A stretch of 64,000 nucleotides of DNA from Glandiceps talaboti (lineage: Eukaryota; Hemichordata; Enteropneusta; Spengelidae). Both the position numbers and the translations under genes were made by a program. Of the stretch, positions 13,401-27,200 are shown in pieces. Under the pieces are notes generated by a model. It had not been told where the DNA came from. It saw only the letters and a list, made by a program, of their open reading frames with translations, and did not search any database. The stretch is taken from contig NC_135564.1 in assembly GCF_964340395.1 (NCBI RefSeq), positions 15,519,457 to 15,583,456 on the forward strand, read 5' to 3'. How positions within the stretch are numbered: the stretch's first letter is position 1; each line of letters starts with the position of its first letter.

Positions 13401-14892
13401 TACTTTTATATAGTATAACCATAGACAGTGGATGGGAAACCATTGTCTATGGTATAACTGATTGCAATATGCCATTCCAGACTGCAAACAGGAAATTGAG
13501 AATATAGCGCCATCGTTCAAATTGGGGGTATCATCACCTCATAATACTATTTCTTACGAGCTTTGTCCCTTGGTATTCTGTATAAGTGTAAATGAGGGAT
13601 GTTTTTCACATTGTTCAGACATCAAGGAAAGCAGCAGTACTCTATGATTAACTGAGTAACTTCTAACATGTATACCCCAAGTTACGCACAGACAGGAAGG
13701 AGAGCACCACCATGGCAAATTTTGGAAAGGGCAATTACCTTGTGTTGAACCACTGCTGGAAATTTAATATGTAAATGAGCTGAAAACCAGTATGATGGCT
13801 TCAAGGCATGAAGCAGTTCTTCAGCTGGAGGGCTCCCTGTAGATAATGAAATTAGATGAATTTGAATTACAACATTTTGTTTATTGAGGGTTTGTCCACA
13901 AGCAGGACTAGCAAGAGAGAAACTAGATTCATTTCTACACTATGTAGAAAAACTTGTAATCAACTTCAATGGTTAGTTGGCCCATAGCGGTACATGTACA
14001 TTCCCCTATGTACCTACATCTATATGCCCATGGTTGGTCATTGTCCAATAAAATCCTTATAGTTGTCATGTGCAAAGAAGTGTGTGGTATGAGACACAGA
14101 ATTAAAATTCTTAAAGTTGCGCTAGCTGTAACAGGAGTATGACTTTTGCAATCAGACAACCACAATATATGCACTGAAAAGTGTTAAAACACCAATAATT
14201 TGACATCGAATATGTTAATTAGGGGTTGATTTTACAACAACAGGTTGAAACCTTGATCATGTTGAGGGTGAAAATATTTGAGTGTGGGTCCCAGAATCAA
14301 TTTGACTGCATATATTGTACAATAGTATGTGTGCAGTTATCACAAATACCTCTACCTACAGGTGATTCAATACTATTCACGGTGTACAATATTATGTGTA
14401 CAGCTATCACAAATACCTCTACCTACAGGTGATTCAATACTATTCAGGGTGTATAATATTACAAGTAAGTCATTACATTTAACAAAACAGTCTCAGAACA
14501 TGTTTCAGTTGCAGCTAGTGCAGGTTTAAAGTTTTGCTGTTACATGTACATTGTTCAGCAGAACTCCTTTCTCAGTTGAACTCAACAAGATGTAATATTA
14601 CACTGAATTATTTCTGTACAAAAGGAATAAAATTATATAAAGATTTATCGTGTTACACTTCAAAATTTCTGCAAAACACTGTGTTAACAGTATGAAAATG
14701 ATGAATTGACAATTTCCAGTCAAGCAAAATGGTGACCAACAAAATTCTACACAAAATTCTACATTGGTTTTGAAAGGACCACAACAACATGTCCTTTTAT
14801 TTGGTAAAGTTATGGGTGATTCAAATTAAATTTATTTTTTTTAAAAATGGTTCCTGTTTTTGACTTTGTCTTTCACACTCGCATACATACAT

Positions 14893-14949
<57 letters not shown>

Positions 14950-14973
14950 CATGCACACACACACATGCACACA

Positions 14974-15016
<43 letters not shown>

Positions 15017-17951
15017 TGACAGCCAGACACTGCACCATGCCATAAGCACAACTGAACCTTAGTGTTCAGTTCAGTTGTGCTAAAAACTTGTCCCTCTGAC
15101 GGTTTGTTCATTGTTATGAATACTTTGGTCTATTGTTCGAGGTCACCCTAGTTAAGTTTCTTTTTTCTGTTGACGTTACAAATGTACATCTATCAAAAGT
15201 GACTCTATGTAACACTGACTGAAGATCATGCAAGATAGAATGAATTTATCACAAAACATAGAGTCAACAATGATACCCACCAAGTTGGTTACTTTCTACT
15301 TCTGCCTGCATGAATGGTTTCCTCCGAAGCAGTTGTTGTATGTTACCATAGTGATAAATCCCTCTGGGCCAGTCATGTGACATCATAATATCCAATGGTT
15401 GCTTCATCTGCAATATGTACAGTGATTGCAGAGTTACATATGCATCAAAATATTTTCTCCAACATGGAAAATAAAAACTTCCAAATCAGCATCATCATGA
15501 ACTTCATTTGATGTGTATATACTGATATATGTATACTCTGTTTTACATAATAAGAGTCCAGGCATGTATGTTGATGGCATCCTAACAAGTCCCTATGCAC
15601 AATTTCTATAATTTCTATTTCAGGCATAATGCAACGGATAAAAAAAATCTACCGAAAGTCACTCTTTTCTCTTTAAAGAGAACTTTTAAATCCATAGTAA
15701 GTACTTTTTCATTCTTATTTGGGTGCCTGTATGTGGGGCCATGTAATATATTAATAAATAAATAAATAATCTCAACATCTGTAACATCATAGAAGGCACC
15801 ATAGTTGTCTTGTTGCGGAACTAGTAAATATGAATTACAAAATGTATAACACTTACATAACATTGAATACCTGGAAAAGGGGTGCATTGTATTTGTAATC
15901 TGTCTGTCTGTCTGTCTGACTCTGTCTGTCAGTCTCGATCTGTTTGTCTGTCTATCAGATAGATAGTATCTATTTATCAATCTATTTCTTGATGTACATG
16001 TATCTAGGTCTATGTGTGTGAATGAATGTGTGCAGACTTCACTTACTTGTTTGAGTCTGAACACTTCCAAGTTTCTGATATGGTAAACACTTCTCATAGA
16101 CTCCTGACTAAATGGTGCTTTCTCATAATGTCCTCGCTTGTAGTCATGTTTTTTATAGATTCCTGACAAGCCACCGATACGTAGTCCTCCAATGTTGACA
16201 ACTCCAGCATAGCCTGCATTAATTAAAGTAGAACCATGGAGAATTTGAAAACTACATACCCGTGACCATGTGAATGATTTACTAATTCATGAACACACGA
16301 AATCAAATCAGGAATCACACAATCAGAATGGTTCAACATCTTTGAGTTGCAGGAATGGAATTGGGTTTGGGTGTACATTTGTGATAATAACAGAACCCCT
16401 ATGATTTCACAATGGATGGTAGGGCATACAGAAGTTATTTTTGCTTGTGATTCAGTGTACTGTCATATTGTCGCTCACTATTGCTTCAGAAAATACACCA
16501 ACAGAAATAAACTGCATCACTTTGAAAATAACTTCTGTACATTTGTATGCTCTACCATCCATTATGAGGCAACAGGGTTCTGTCATAATATGCAGTGTTA
16601 TAAAAACCAATTGCATATACATAAATATATTTTGTACTCTTATCACAAACTCAAAAGGACTATATACATGTACTTCATCACAAAATAGCTGTTGAAGCTG
16701 TATGGTTTGGCAACAATTGTGTAGCAGTTTTTTTTTACGAAGGGTAGAACAGCACATGTAGGTAAGTAACATTTACCTAGATTTCTCAGTCACCTTACCC
16801 AGGGTTCAACAACTAACTTCCAGTACATTGTAGGGCAAACTTTGTTAACTTTTACCTAATTTTCCCCTTTCTGTTATCAGGATTCCCATAACTTATCAAA
16901 AACACTGAGTATTAACTACTTACCCATATAGTAGATATTAGGACAAACCCATCCACCGTATGGCAGCTCTGCCAAATAATTGGATGCCTCATGATTTCCT
17001 CCAATGAATATTGTCAGTATCGGTGCAGTTTTCTCACCTGAATAGTACCTACAAATTAACATGTAGAATTATACTGTTTATCTGTGACTTGGTCAGAATT
17101 TATTTGCTGTACAACAGATCCCATTACTTGCATATACACAGGAGATTCATGATAGCGCCATGTTATACATGTACCTTACACAAGCCATGCTTGAACATGT
17201 ACAAATACATGTAAAACATGAAATTATACCCCGGTTGTTTTACATATTTCAGGTGTGTTACATTAATGTAATTTGTGTCATTGGTTCTATGATGTACTAA
17301 ATATGTGTCAGTTATAGATAAAAAATATTACAACTGTTTTCATAAACTATATGCTTGCAGACATATGATTATATTATTCCAATATATTCCTTTATTCAGT
17401 TGGAAAATTATTCTGACCTGAAGGTTTTGTCACTACTCGTATTGACAAGCAGGGGCATCCCCAGCCCCATAAGTCATGTACATGTAAGTAATGTAAGATT
17501 ATTTAAGAGATGCTCCTAATAACTTTATAACATTGTATTGTGTATGTGTTTTTTTTGTACACTAACTTTATCAAATTTTACATGTCTCCTTTTGTCTATG
17601 AACACTGCAGGTAACTCTTGCAGGAATGACAACATCGACTGACTTATATAATGACATTTAATGCTACATATTGGTGGCACTGTAAATTGACTTACTTATA
17701 CAATGTAGAATGGTCATATTTCAAGATACTTAGGTGGCACTGCCATGCACTTACTTATAGAATGAACACATTTCACGGTACTTAGGTGGCACTGCCATGC
17801 ACTGTAAATCAGCTTCATTCCGTACTGCCTGGAAATCACCACAACACAACAGCAAGTCAACTTTGATGTTTTCTCTCTTTTCAATATACTGTATGGTGTC
17901 ATAGATCTTCTCCAAATCACCGTGTGCACAGCCTTCAATGGCCACCTTCAT
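10464..17951 (-). CDS. DBR1: RNA lariat debranching enzyme DBR1, complete, 8 coding exons
   Basis: DBR1 is the nuclear metallophosphoesterase that hydrolyses the 2'-5' branch of excised intron lariats. Coding exons, in transcript order: 17951-17755, 17048-16924, 16213-16047, 15407-15281, 13836-13739, 12740-12648, 11819-11677, 11073-10464. All introns are GT/AG and phases join without a break; the total is 519 codons plus stop (about 544 in human). Metal-site residues are all present at family positions: C8 and H10 in GCAHGDL, D39 in CCGDFQ, N84 and H85 in GGNHE, H174 in SHDWPR, H226 and H228 in SAHLHIKF. The C-terminal exon has the [12 protein letters not shown] motif, an 11-Asp run (a TCATCA-type repeat on the plus strand) and ends in a basic [13 protein letters not shown] tail, as in vertebrate DBR1. 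The start ATG at 17951-17949 aligns with the family start. A likely 5'-UTR acceptor lies just upstream at 17987-17986. The gene is divergent from ARMC8. Confidence 0.97.
12812..13220. repeat. pair of about 55-bp direct repeats in a DBR1 intron
   Basis: The motif GTGAAAACCTATGGTTTGTC followed by related sequence occurs at 12813 and again at about 13163, in the same orientation and 350 bp apart, inside the intron between DBR1 exons 5 and 6. Confidence 0.6.
13411..13456. repeat. short hairpin in a DBR1 intron
   Basis: TATAACCATAGACA pairs with TGTCTATGGTATA across a short loop. Probably the remnant of a small foldback element. Confidence 0.55.
13898..14055 (-). repeat. dispersed repeat, copy A (inverse of 20049-20247)
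   Basis: This stretch runs from ACAAGCAGGACTAGCAAGAG to TTGGTCATTGTCCAATAAA. Its reverse complement occurs at 20049-20247 with short insertions and deletions. Neither copy has coding capacity. It is probably a MITE or SINE; the ends were not defined. Confidence 0.75.
14310..14465. repeat. 67-bp tandem duplication in a DBR1 intron
   Basis: The segment containing TATCACAAATACCTCTACCT and TACAGGTGATTCAATACTATT occurs twice, 67 bp apart (second copy from about 14401), with few differences. Confidence 0.75.
14895..15011. repeat. (AC)n microsatellite and adjacent hairpin
   Basis: About 115 bp of AC repeats with ATGC interruptions. A short hairpin follows at 15044-15082, where AGCACAACTGAAC pairs with GTTCAGTTGTGCT. 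Confidence 0.95.
16379..16600. repeat. foldback element in a DBR1 intron
   Basis: A left arm around 16379-16445 (AACAGAACCC, ATGGATGGTAGGGCATACA, GAAGTTATTTT) matches the reverse complement of 16525-16600, with a spacer of about 80 bp. Arms are imperfect but clear. Not coding. Confidence 0.7.
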
Positions 17952-19623
17952 TGTGTAGTCTTTGAGGAAGTAAATCCAGTCAGAACTGATTAGGGGAGAA
18001 ATAAAATAGAGTACACATAATTACAGGGGTCTAACTAAAATCAGTTGTTAGTCAAGTACCTGTATTGATTATCCCCCAGTATTTAAAAAAAATTACACTG
18101 TATCATTTCTGGCAAAAATTGAATATTATTAAATAAGTATTGAAAACTAGAAGTCAAAGAAACTGGTTCAGAAAGTGAAGCCAGAAGGTCAATGATATAC
18201 TAGTACTACAATACTGTATATGTACATTTGTTTGGAAAACAATGATATTCAAATATATTGTAATATATACAATGGAAGGGATTTTTGTCTATGGTTATAA
18301 ATATAATAAGCTAGTAGTACATTGTGTTTGTAATGTGTTCAGTAGCATTGCTAGCAATGGATCTACATCATACTTCCATGTTACACCTTACCCTTACTCT
18401 GAGTATGTACACTCTGACACATCTGTGTCGGAGTTATCAGCGCACACTTTCAGAGCTGACCTATGCTGACTAAAGATACAAAATGTATCATCTTTATATT
18501 CTTACACTGTGCCCAGGTCAGAACTTTCTTTGACCATAGACCATCCATCAACCAGAGGGTCTATGCTTGGACTAACTAACCAACCATGTCAAAGAGGAGT
18601 TCATAATCCTTCTCTACTAATACATCCATGAACCACAGACAAGTAAGATTCCGTTACTTGTCTGTGCATGAACCAACCATGGATGGATGTACATGTATTA
18701 CTAATACTATTTACACTTGGTGGTTTGACTCTGAGCTCTACGTCACGGATTTGAATATGTATCTGAGTTGGCATACACAGAATATGTAAACTATGCCTAC
18801 CTTTTACGGAATACTGAATTCCCCACGAATACACCTTTTAAAATTGACAACAATACGAGAAAACGGGTAACATGTACAGAAACAGTGTTGAATGACAACA
18901 ATCATGAACGAACAGACAGAAAACGTGCAAACGGGGTTATCCCAAGCCTCGATTTCGACCTCACATCACCAGCTACCTTATTTGTAGACTGTGTGTTCGA
19001 AACCACAGCATGGCCCTCAAATCACAGTGGCTTTTCCATAACTGAAAGAAATAATACAAATATGCAAAATATTTATGTGAAATTTAGAAATTAGTATGAC
19101 TGCTTCCTTATTTTAAGTTACAACTCTTGAAAGCTGCAAATGTGTGTACTGTATTGGGGATGAATAAGCAGCTATAATTACTTATGTACAGTTATTTCTG
19201 TCGTAAAGTGTTGCACCTTCGATCGACTGTGTTTTGTCCAATTTGGTACCAAAACATTACGAAATGTTGGAATCAATGATAATGGGGGTAGGTAATGACA
19301 TTATGAAATTTCAAAGGCCGAAATTCATGCTTATTTTCACAATAATCGAGGTCTGAACGCCAGTGGAACGCTTTTTAAGGACGACCACTGGCCAGTCCAC
19401 GTACGGTACGGTACTAGCTGCAATAATTGTAGCGTTTTGTTGCGGTTTTGAGGGTGTTTTCGTCTGTTTTGGTGACTTTTTAAGTTTTTGTGTTTAACCC
19501 GCACAACTTAAAAAGTCACCAAAACAGACGAAAACACCCTCAAAACCGCAACAAAACGCTACAATTATTGCAGCTAGGTACGGTACGAGTCATTCATTGT
19601 GAATTTGTGTCGTGTATGTGATC
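17952..19623. promoter_or_regulatory. intergenic region between divergent DBR1 and ARMC8 (putative bidirectional promoter)
   Basis: The DBR1 start at 17951 and the ARMC8 5' end face away from each other. DBR1 probably has a 5'-UTR exon here, since a minus-strand acceptor stands at 17987-17986. No TATA box or other element can be assigned. A hairpin lies at about 18619-18700 (CCACAGACAAGTAA against TTACTTGTCTGTG), and a 162-bp palindromic insertion at 19415-19576. The open frame at 18768-19094 does not look like a protein. Confidence 0.4.
19405..19586. mobile_element. perfect 72-bp-arm palindrome between 10-bp direct repeats
   Basis: Arms 19415-19486 and 19505-19576 are perfect reverse complements with an 18-base spacer. 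The element starts TAGCTGCAATAATTG and ends in the inverse. GGTACGGTAC stands directly on each side (19405-19414 and 19577-19586), as expected of a target-site duplication. Total 162 bp, no coding capacity. It sits within the probable DBR1/ARMC8 promoter interval. Confidence 0.8.
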
Positions 19624-22600
19624 ATGGAGGTATTTATGAGGGGAAAGTGTGATATATGAGATCGCACTGTATGTGATGTGGTTTGCAGCGTATTACAATG
19701 TATCATAATTGCAGGGTATAAATGTACATTGTCGATTTTAAATTATATTTAACGTGTACTAATATAACTTACAAGATACGTTTGGTCCATGGACTTTGAT
19801 TTAATAGTTCCTCTGGAAAACTATTCCATGGCCCTCACCAGAATTCAGTTTTGTATTACTTCCAAACACTGTATATTTTGTTTTCATTTTCTGGTGGAAT
19901 AAATTTCAATTTCAATTCATTTTCAATTTCAATAATATAGCTGGCATTATACATAACTTATTGGACAAGGACCATTCAAATGTCCATGCGCCAAATGTCT
20001 CTCTTGACTTACAAGCTGTAAATTCCAATGGCAATTATACAAAAAATCTTGGTTCATTTATTGGACAATGACCAACCATGGGCATATACATGTAGGTACA
20101 TTTGTATAGGGGAATGTCCCCTTAATATACATGTACCGCTATGGGCCAACTAACCATTGAAGTTGATTATAAGTTTTTCTACATGGTGTATACATGTACA
20201 TGTAGTGTAGAAATGAATCTAGTTTCTCTCTTCCTAGTCCTGCTTGTAATTGTGGACAGAGTATTTTGGGACTCAATTCTGACATTGTCCTATTTGTTAG
20301 CAAAAGAGACAATGTCAGAATCGAGTTCCGAATTACATGTACTCCATCTGCAAGTAGGACTTCTCTTTCCCAGTCTTTCTGTTTATCTGTATCAGTCTGA
20401 CTTTCACAGTTAAGTGATATAAATACTATAAAATAGATCACACACTCCATTTTTTATGATGTATATGTGGCTCAGTGTGCGTCCTCTATATAAGATGCTG
20501 TACATAGTCTGGTCAAAATGATGAAAACAGGGTTTATTTATTAGTCAACACATACAATGTACATGTACATGTAGGCAAGGAAATTCCAAATTTTGTCACA
20601 AAAAATTACCGTGTACATGTACATTGTATGTGTTGACTAATAGGGGCATAGGGGGCACACTAATCAGGTCTGAAGAAGACAATGTATTGTAAATTATATG
20701 AAGATTTTACATTGTAATGAATAACGCGAAAAGTTGGCCAGAACTGAGACTTGACCCTGGGACCCTTCCATCACAAAAGCGACAAACTACATTTGTACAT
20801 GTATCAACCGTGCTACCCAGGCTGACGTCTACCGACACTTCCAAACTCTCCTCCCTTCTCATGTTTGGGAAACACACTTTAACCTCAAGCTACAATACTG
20901 CAAATGCCAACACCACAAGATCGACGCATGTCTAGTTTTCCTTGTCACCAAATGTAGTATAAACGAGGAGAAAAGTTTACCAGAGGCAAGATTCAAATCC
21001 AGGACTTTCTGATCACTAGAAGGATGCACTACCAATTGTGTTACCCAGACCGACATCGATCAACTGTACCAAAACATTGTCCACAGTCCCTCTATCAGAA
21101 AGAGCCATCATTGTTTCCACCTATAATGTACATGTAACCACTCATGGCAAATCATTACATACCTGCTGTAAGTAGAAACAATAACTGATCTTCCTGTGTA
21201 CAGTCTCTCTGACTGTGTGTAAATATACATGTACCACTGTTTGAACATAAGGTAATTCTAATCAGCACTTTTTTCCTCCATTGACATTTATAGGATGAAG
21301 TCAGCCCCGGTCAGGTGTATGTGGATAATTTATCTACCGATGATGCACAACAGTTGCTGCATGCACTCAGGTAATACAAATATATTGTGGTGACAATTAT
21401 TGAATCATGGATTCTCAAAATTGTAGAATACCGATAGTCATACAAATTTCTTTTGCTAGAAATTAGAATCTCACTGATGTTACATGTCTAACAAGAGACA
21501 CTTGAAATAAATTACTTTAAGTGACACAGCTAGAATCTCATTGCCAGTGTGGCTCCTAGGGCTGCCATGTACTTTCCCTGAATTACCATGTAGGTCTAGA
21601 TCCCAATGGCTGCCATCCACTTTCCCAGAATTAGGTCTACATGTCGGTCCCAATGGCTGCCATGTACATATGTGGCTCCCAATGGCTGCCATGTACGTTC
21701 CCCTAATTAGATCTACAAATGTGGCTTCCAATGGCTGCCATTTACTTTCATTGATTTACTAGGCAACTGCAAGTAGTCATTTTATCCATGTAGTGTTATA
21801 CATGTACTCTGTACATATATATAACCTCATATCCAAAAAGAAGGAGACAGATTTTGTTGTACTAGTGCTTGTAAGTGCTTCTATATCAACATAAACCAAG
21901 GATTTCAGCTGTACTTTAAATAATGATCAAAGACAATGGAAACATATTAAGACAGGGATTTATAGAATCCCACACCCCAATGGTCTGAGATGGAATACAT
22001 ATCACACGAGTTGGGGAATTTTTGTCTCACGTGAGCCACAGGTGTAAATGTCAACACTATTGGTCCGTTCACTTAGTTATCGTCTGCCGGAATGTACATA
22101 GTTCCGGTTCTACATTACACGTTATTCTATTCGTCAATCAATACAGACGCCTGCTGAATACGGAATGTAATAAACCAATCAGCAATAGGTTTATAAAACA
22201 AAATTTAAACTCGCGCATTGATACAGAGTGTGAGATCGATTTGTTCTCAAACTGGCTGTCCCACAACTCTCAGCTTGCAGGAACGTGAGAAGAGATTTAC
22301 CCTGTATGTTTCAATGTTTCTCTCCCATACTTGTACATCACTTTAACATGTATTATTTCAAAGAAGTATAATAATTGCAAAGTGGTTGCAATCATTGTCC
22401 ATATGTTGTATAATTCATACATGTATATCTATATTTTCCCGTGTGTAGACAAATGAAGAACATTGTGATTGGGAGTAACAAACAGAAAACTAACATAATA
22501 TTATGTGGAGCTGTTCCTAAGTAAGTACATTTAGATGTAGTGTCATTTGGAACATGTACAAAAGACATATAAGCAAACAGATTTAAACAGGAGCATGTGT

Positions 22601-24215
22601 AACTGTACTTACTGTGAGTATAACATTTTGCTGACTATAATATTCAGATATTATTCCCAAATATATTTCTTCACTCTGCCAAGAAAGACGTGTGACCTAA
22701 GGAGCCTTGTCACTACGAGTTGCTAGACAAGTAGTGACAAACTCTTAGGTCACAAGTATATTTTAGGTGAATGAAGAAAACATATTGGGGAATAATACAA
22801 ACATACCTCTTCAAGCATAATTTATGAAAATTTGGGAAAACTAATGGAGATTTGGTTCGTTTTGACTCATATTTCTAGCTCTGCAGAACCAGTGACATAA
22901 TCACAGTTTGTTATCACATAGAATGACCAGGGTATATAGTCCATATTTTCTGTTCAAAGACAATAACTTGACTTGTGCATGGTATAATATGACTTACGGT
23001 ACTACTAGTATCATGTTTTCCCATAATATGTTAGATTTTATAAATTGACACTTTATTGACAGTGCAGTTTCTGATTTTTTTTCTACAGGCTATTACAGAT
23101 ACAGACCAGTTTGATGAGTAGTCCAGAGTTACTGTTAGAATCAGCTGTTGTGTTAGGAAGTCTGGCTAAAGGTACAAGTGAAAACATAAGAAGTCTTTTG
23201 AGTGCCGATGTTATCCCTATACTGCTAAAAGGTAAAACATTTCTCACATCTATTGTAGAATTCTCCCTGAAAAGTAATATAACAGAAGCCATCCATGACT
23301 GCCAGTGTGGTGTACTCCAAATATTTGCTTGAATGCTTGCTGTGCTTTTTGTGAGTGTCCTTTCATAAACTAGTGAGAAAAAGTGCAGCAGAAAATACTG
23401 GAATCATATATGCAAATACAAATATCTTTAGTACCCACTCTTGCAGTCGGGTGTCTTGAGGCTGTGTTATTACTGGACATTGTATATGTTTATCTGCAAC
23501 AGCGAATTTCCATTGCATGCATTTGTGCTTCATTGCCATTTGCACGTTTATTTTAGATGACATCAGCAAAACTTATACTAGATGATAATGTTCATGTTTG
23601 TTAGGATATGTTGAATGTGGTAAAAAAAAATGGTGATGTAAATTTGTGTATTTGTTTCCTATAGGACTTGGTAATGCTGATATCAAGTATGTTGAAGCCT
23701 CGTTGCGATGTCTTAGAACTCTGTTTAGCAGTGATATCACGCCAGCTGATTATCTCTATGATGTAAGTATTCTTGTGTTCTACTTAGTCTAGTAACAAGA
23801 GATGAATCATTATACCATCACTCCATCACTGCATAAATTGTATCTGTTTAAATGGGAAACGTGAGATTAATTCCTGGTTGTTTTACATATATGTCATGAC
23901 AACACACATCTGTGGCATTTTTCTGTGGTGCTGAAAATTTGGGTCAAAGTATTTACTAATTTCTATTATTTTCCTTATTTTCTTGCCTTGCAACTCTTTA
24001 TTTCCTGTGTGGAATAAAGGAAAATGTATGGGAATAATCCTGAGTTAAAAACTCTTTCCTGTCTATGTTCGCCATGTATATTCAGGAGTAAAGGACGGCT
24101 ATACTCTCCATATATTTGCATACACTTTGCATAATTGTGAAATGTTGGAAACCAGACAACAAATATCCACACTGATCAAAAAAAGTTTTGGGGAAACACA
24201 TAACAGAAAGAGACT

Positions 24216-24265
<50 letters not shown>

Positions 24266-27200
24266 AAGATGAGGGTGTGGTAGAGAAAGATATAAAGTGG
24301 AAATAGTGTATGTACCAGTTATAATTCTGTTTTATTTTTGTTTTGTAGGATGCCACAGTAATTCCACAGTTGATTCGTATTCTACCAACATCTCTTTGTA
24401 CCCAAGAATGTATTACAAGTATTATATCGAAATGTTGTAAGGTGAGTATCAAAAGTTGATGTCTTTACTTCAATTAAAATGGTTTACTGCAGTAATTAAG
24501 AAGTTCTTGTTGGTTACTTTTTGTTTTATTCTCAATACATTATTCCAACTACTCAGACCAGGTTGAATCATGTCATACAGCCTGTTGAGGTCAGTATTCA
24601 GATATGATGTGGAAATGTTATTGTAAGATAATGTTGTCGATAACAAAAATTTCAAAAGTTTTACACATCTTCATTTTAGCAAGTCTCTGTATGTAGATCA
24701 TGTAGATGTAACCACCTCTGTCATGTTGTGTTGATGCAGATTTGCTCCTAATAAGTTTCTGCCTCTATGATTCCATCACATGGATTCTGCTTTATTTGTA
24801 CATTACAAGTATCATATGCAAATGCTGTGACTTACTGTGGATAAAAATGTGGCCATCATTATAGACAGTACCAGTTTAAGTTTCACACATTAAATGTGTT
24901 GATGGATGACTCTAATATTTTGTATTCCTTGAAACTTTACAGAATTCAGATCATCAAGACATTCTTTGTAGTCATGGCATTATCCAGGCTTTGGCTTCAT
25001 TGTTGACTTCAAACTGTGCACAGGTAGGTAGTCAGTTATTAAATAAATGTACAAGAAGGTAAAAAACATAAAAAGCTGTTACAGTAGTTTCTTATAAGCT
25101 CCCTTTGAATGATACCCAAGGGGGTTATTTCAGCATATTCTTTGCTTGAGTTCATGTAGTCCACATTCATAAAATGTACAGTTGATATACAACTACGGAA
25201 ATCAAGCTATAGGCTAACTAAGATAGACATAAAATAAAACTATTGTCACATAATGAAAGCTAACAGCAGACGTTGGTGTATGTAACTACACAGACAATTT
25301 GATGTGGCTTCACCTGCCGAAAACAGCAGGTGAAAAATTAAGAGAGAGAGAGAGAGAGAGAGAGAAGACTCTAGGCTCTCACCTCATTCAGTGTTTACAC
25401 TATCTTGATTACAGTGTGATTATATCCTTAACCAAAGCACTGCTAGCATCTACTTGTGTAACCTAGCATATACATCAACTACAGTCTTAGTTAGTGTCTA
25501 TCTTAGTTTGCCTAGAGTTTGATTTCCATAGTATCCTTTACCAAAATCGTCATCTGATATTTCTGTTACATATAATGCAATCATTATTATATCAATATAT
25601 CATAGGTACAACTACCAACACTGCAGTGCTATGCTGTCATCTGTTATCAAAACGAAAAAGTGGCCTATACCATTGCTACAGGTATGTGTGTACATTGTAT
25701 ATGCATTTCGGGTTTTTTTGGTGTTACTCCCATACCCCTACTGAATATTTGTCATACATGTATCTCATCCAGTCTGTACATGCATCTGCTGCTTCCCCAT
25801 ATATTTATGGATGGTGAGATTCATATGAACTACTCATATGGTGGAGACATGAACAATAATACAAAGCAAGAAATTTGGATAAGCCAAAAAATTACCAAAA
25901 CCTATAGGAATAATTACATGTATAAATTGTAAGATGTATACTGATAAAATCCCCCCTACTAGTTGAATGGAAAAGTCATCTACTGCTGAGATATTGTGAG
26001 CAATTTATTATTAGGACATTGTGTCCCAGTATTATGAGAAGTTGTAACAATATATGTTTCTTGAACTCAAACTATTGTGGTCATCAGATGGTATGTGTTT
26101 TGTTTTACAGCTGTGTGTAATGGACATAGTCCACAATGTACATGACACATGATTCATTTCTTGAAGTCAGTGTTTGTTATCATCAGATGTTATGTGTTTT
26201 GATTTACAGCTGTGTGCAATGGACAAAGTCTACATGAAATGCTTGTAAAACTATGTGGTAGAGAACACAGTGATGGTATGCAACTGACTGCTGCTAAATG
26301 GTACGTATTCATCACCATTTGACTTTAGAAAGTAAGGCTAGGCATCAGTGTTGTGTTTTTAAGGGTACAAAATGTATTAAAGTCCAGAACTTTCTAATGT
26401 TGTGTCGCTTTAATCTGTTTTGTGTACTAGAGGTCATCAGATTTATTAAACTTTGTCTGCTTTGAATTTGAGTCAATTATGCTTTTATGTACATAGATCA
26501 TTTGAGATATAGAACGTATTACTAGCCTACATGGCATTGTCAACTTAACTTTACAGATGTGTGAAAGTCATCTAGACAAAATGGGGAAAACCAACTCTTG
26601 TATTAGAAAGAAAAAACTATTGACACTTTACTTTATAGAGAATGTAGTTCACAGCAACCCTATGACTTACATGTAGATAGTAGAGCTGTCAGTAGTGGCT
26701 GGTACTAATGGAGTCTGTAGTGCACAGTAACATTATGACATAGCACAGAGCTGTCAGTAGTGGCAGTAGTATGTAAGGTACTGGTACACCATGGCAGGGC
26801 GCCCTCACACATCAGTCAACCCCTTTAAAACTGTCCAGTGAGGGCAGAGTGACAATGTATCTTACAGTCTGTAGAGGCTAGATGTACCTAAAGTCTGAAC
26901 AAATCTGTCAATTTATGTCAACATTAAATAACAAATTATAACTTCATGCAGATGTTTGTTAAATGGTAATTTTCTCTGGTTTTCAGTGGATCAGATATGA
27001 TGGCATGTATGTTTTGGTCAGCAGTGAACAAATGAATCAGTCATGTTGCTAGTACACATAGTTCTATATTAGGAATGAAATGATAATATAGAACTACCCC
27101 TCACCCCCTACCCCACCATAACCTGTGTGACATATTTTGGGATATGATATCTACACAATTGCAAATACCTTTAGTACCAAACATTGGCACTGACTTATCA

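Noticed and set aside
18768-19094. 108-codon open frame in the DBR1/ARMC8 gap
   Set aside because: No recognisable motif, no splice partner, and composition of random AT-rich sequence.
22022-22288. 88-codon open frame in an ARMC8 intron
   Set aside because: No family match by eye and no exon-like borders; it lies inside an intron flanked by firm ARMC8 exons.
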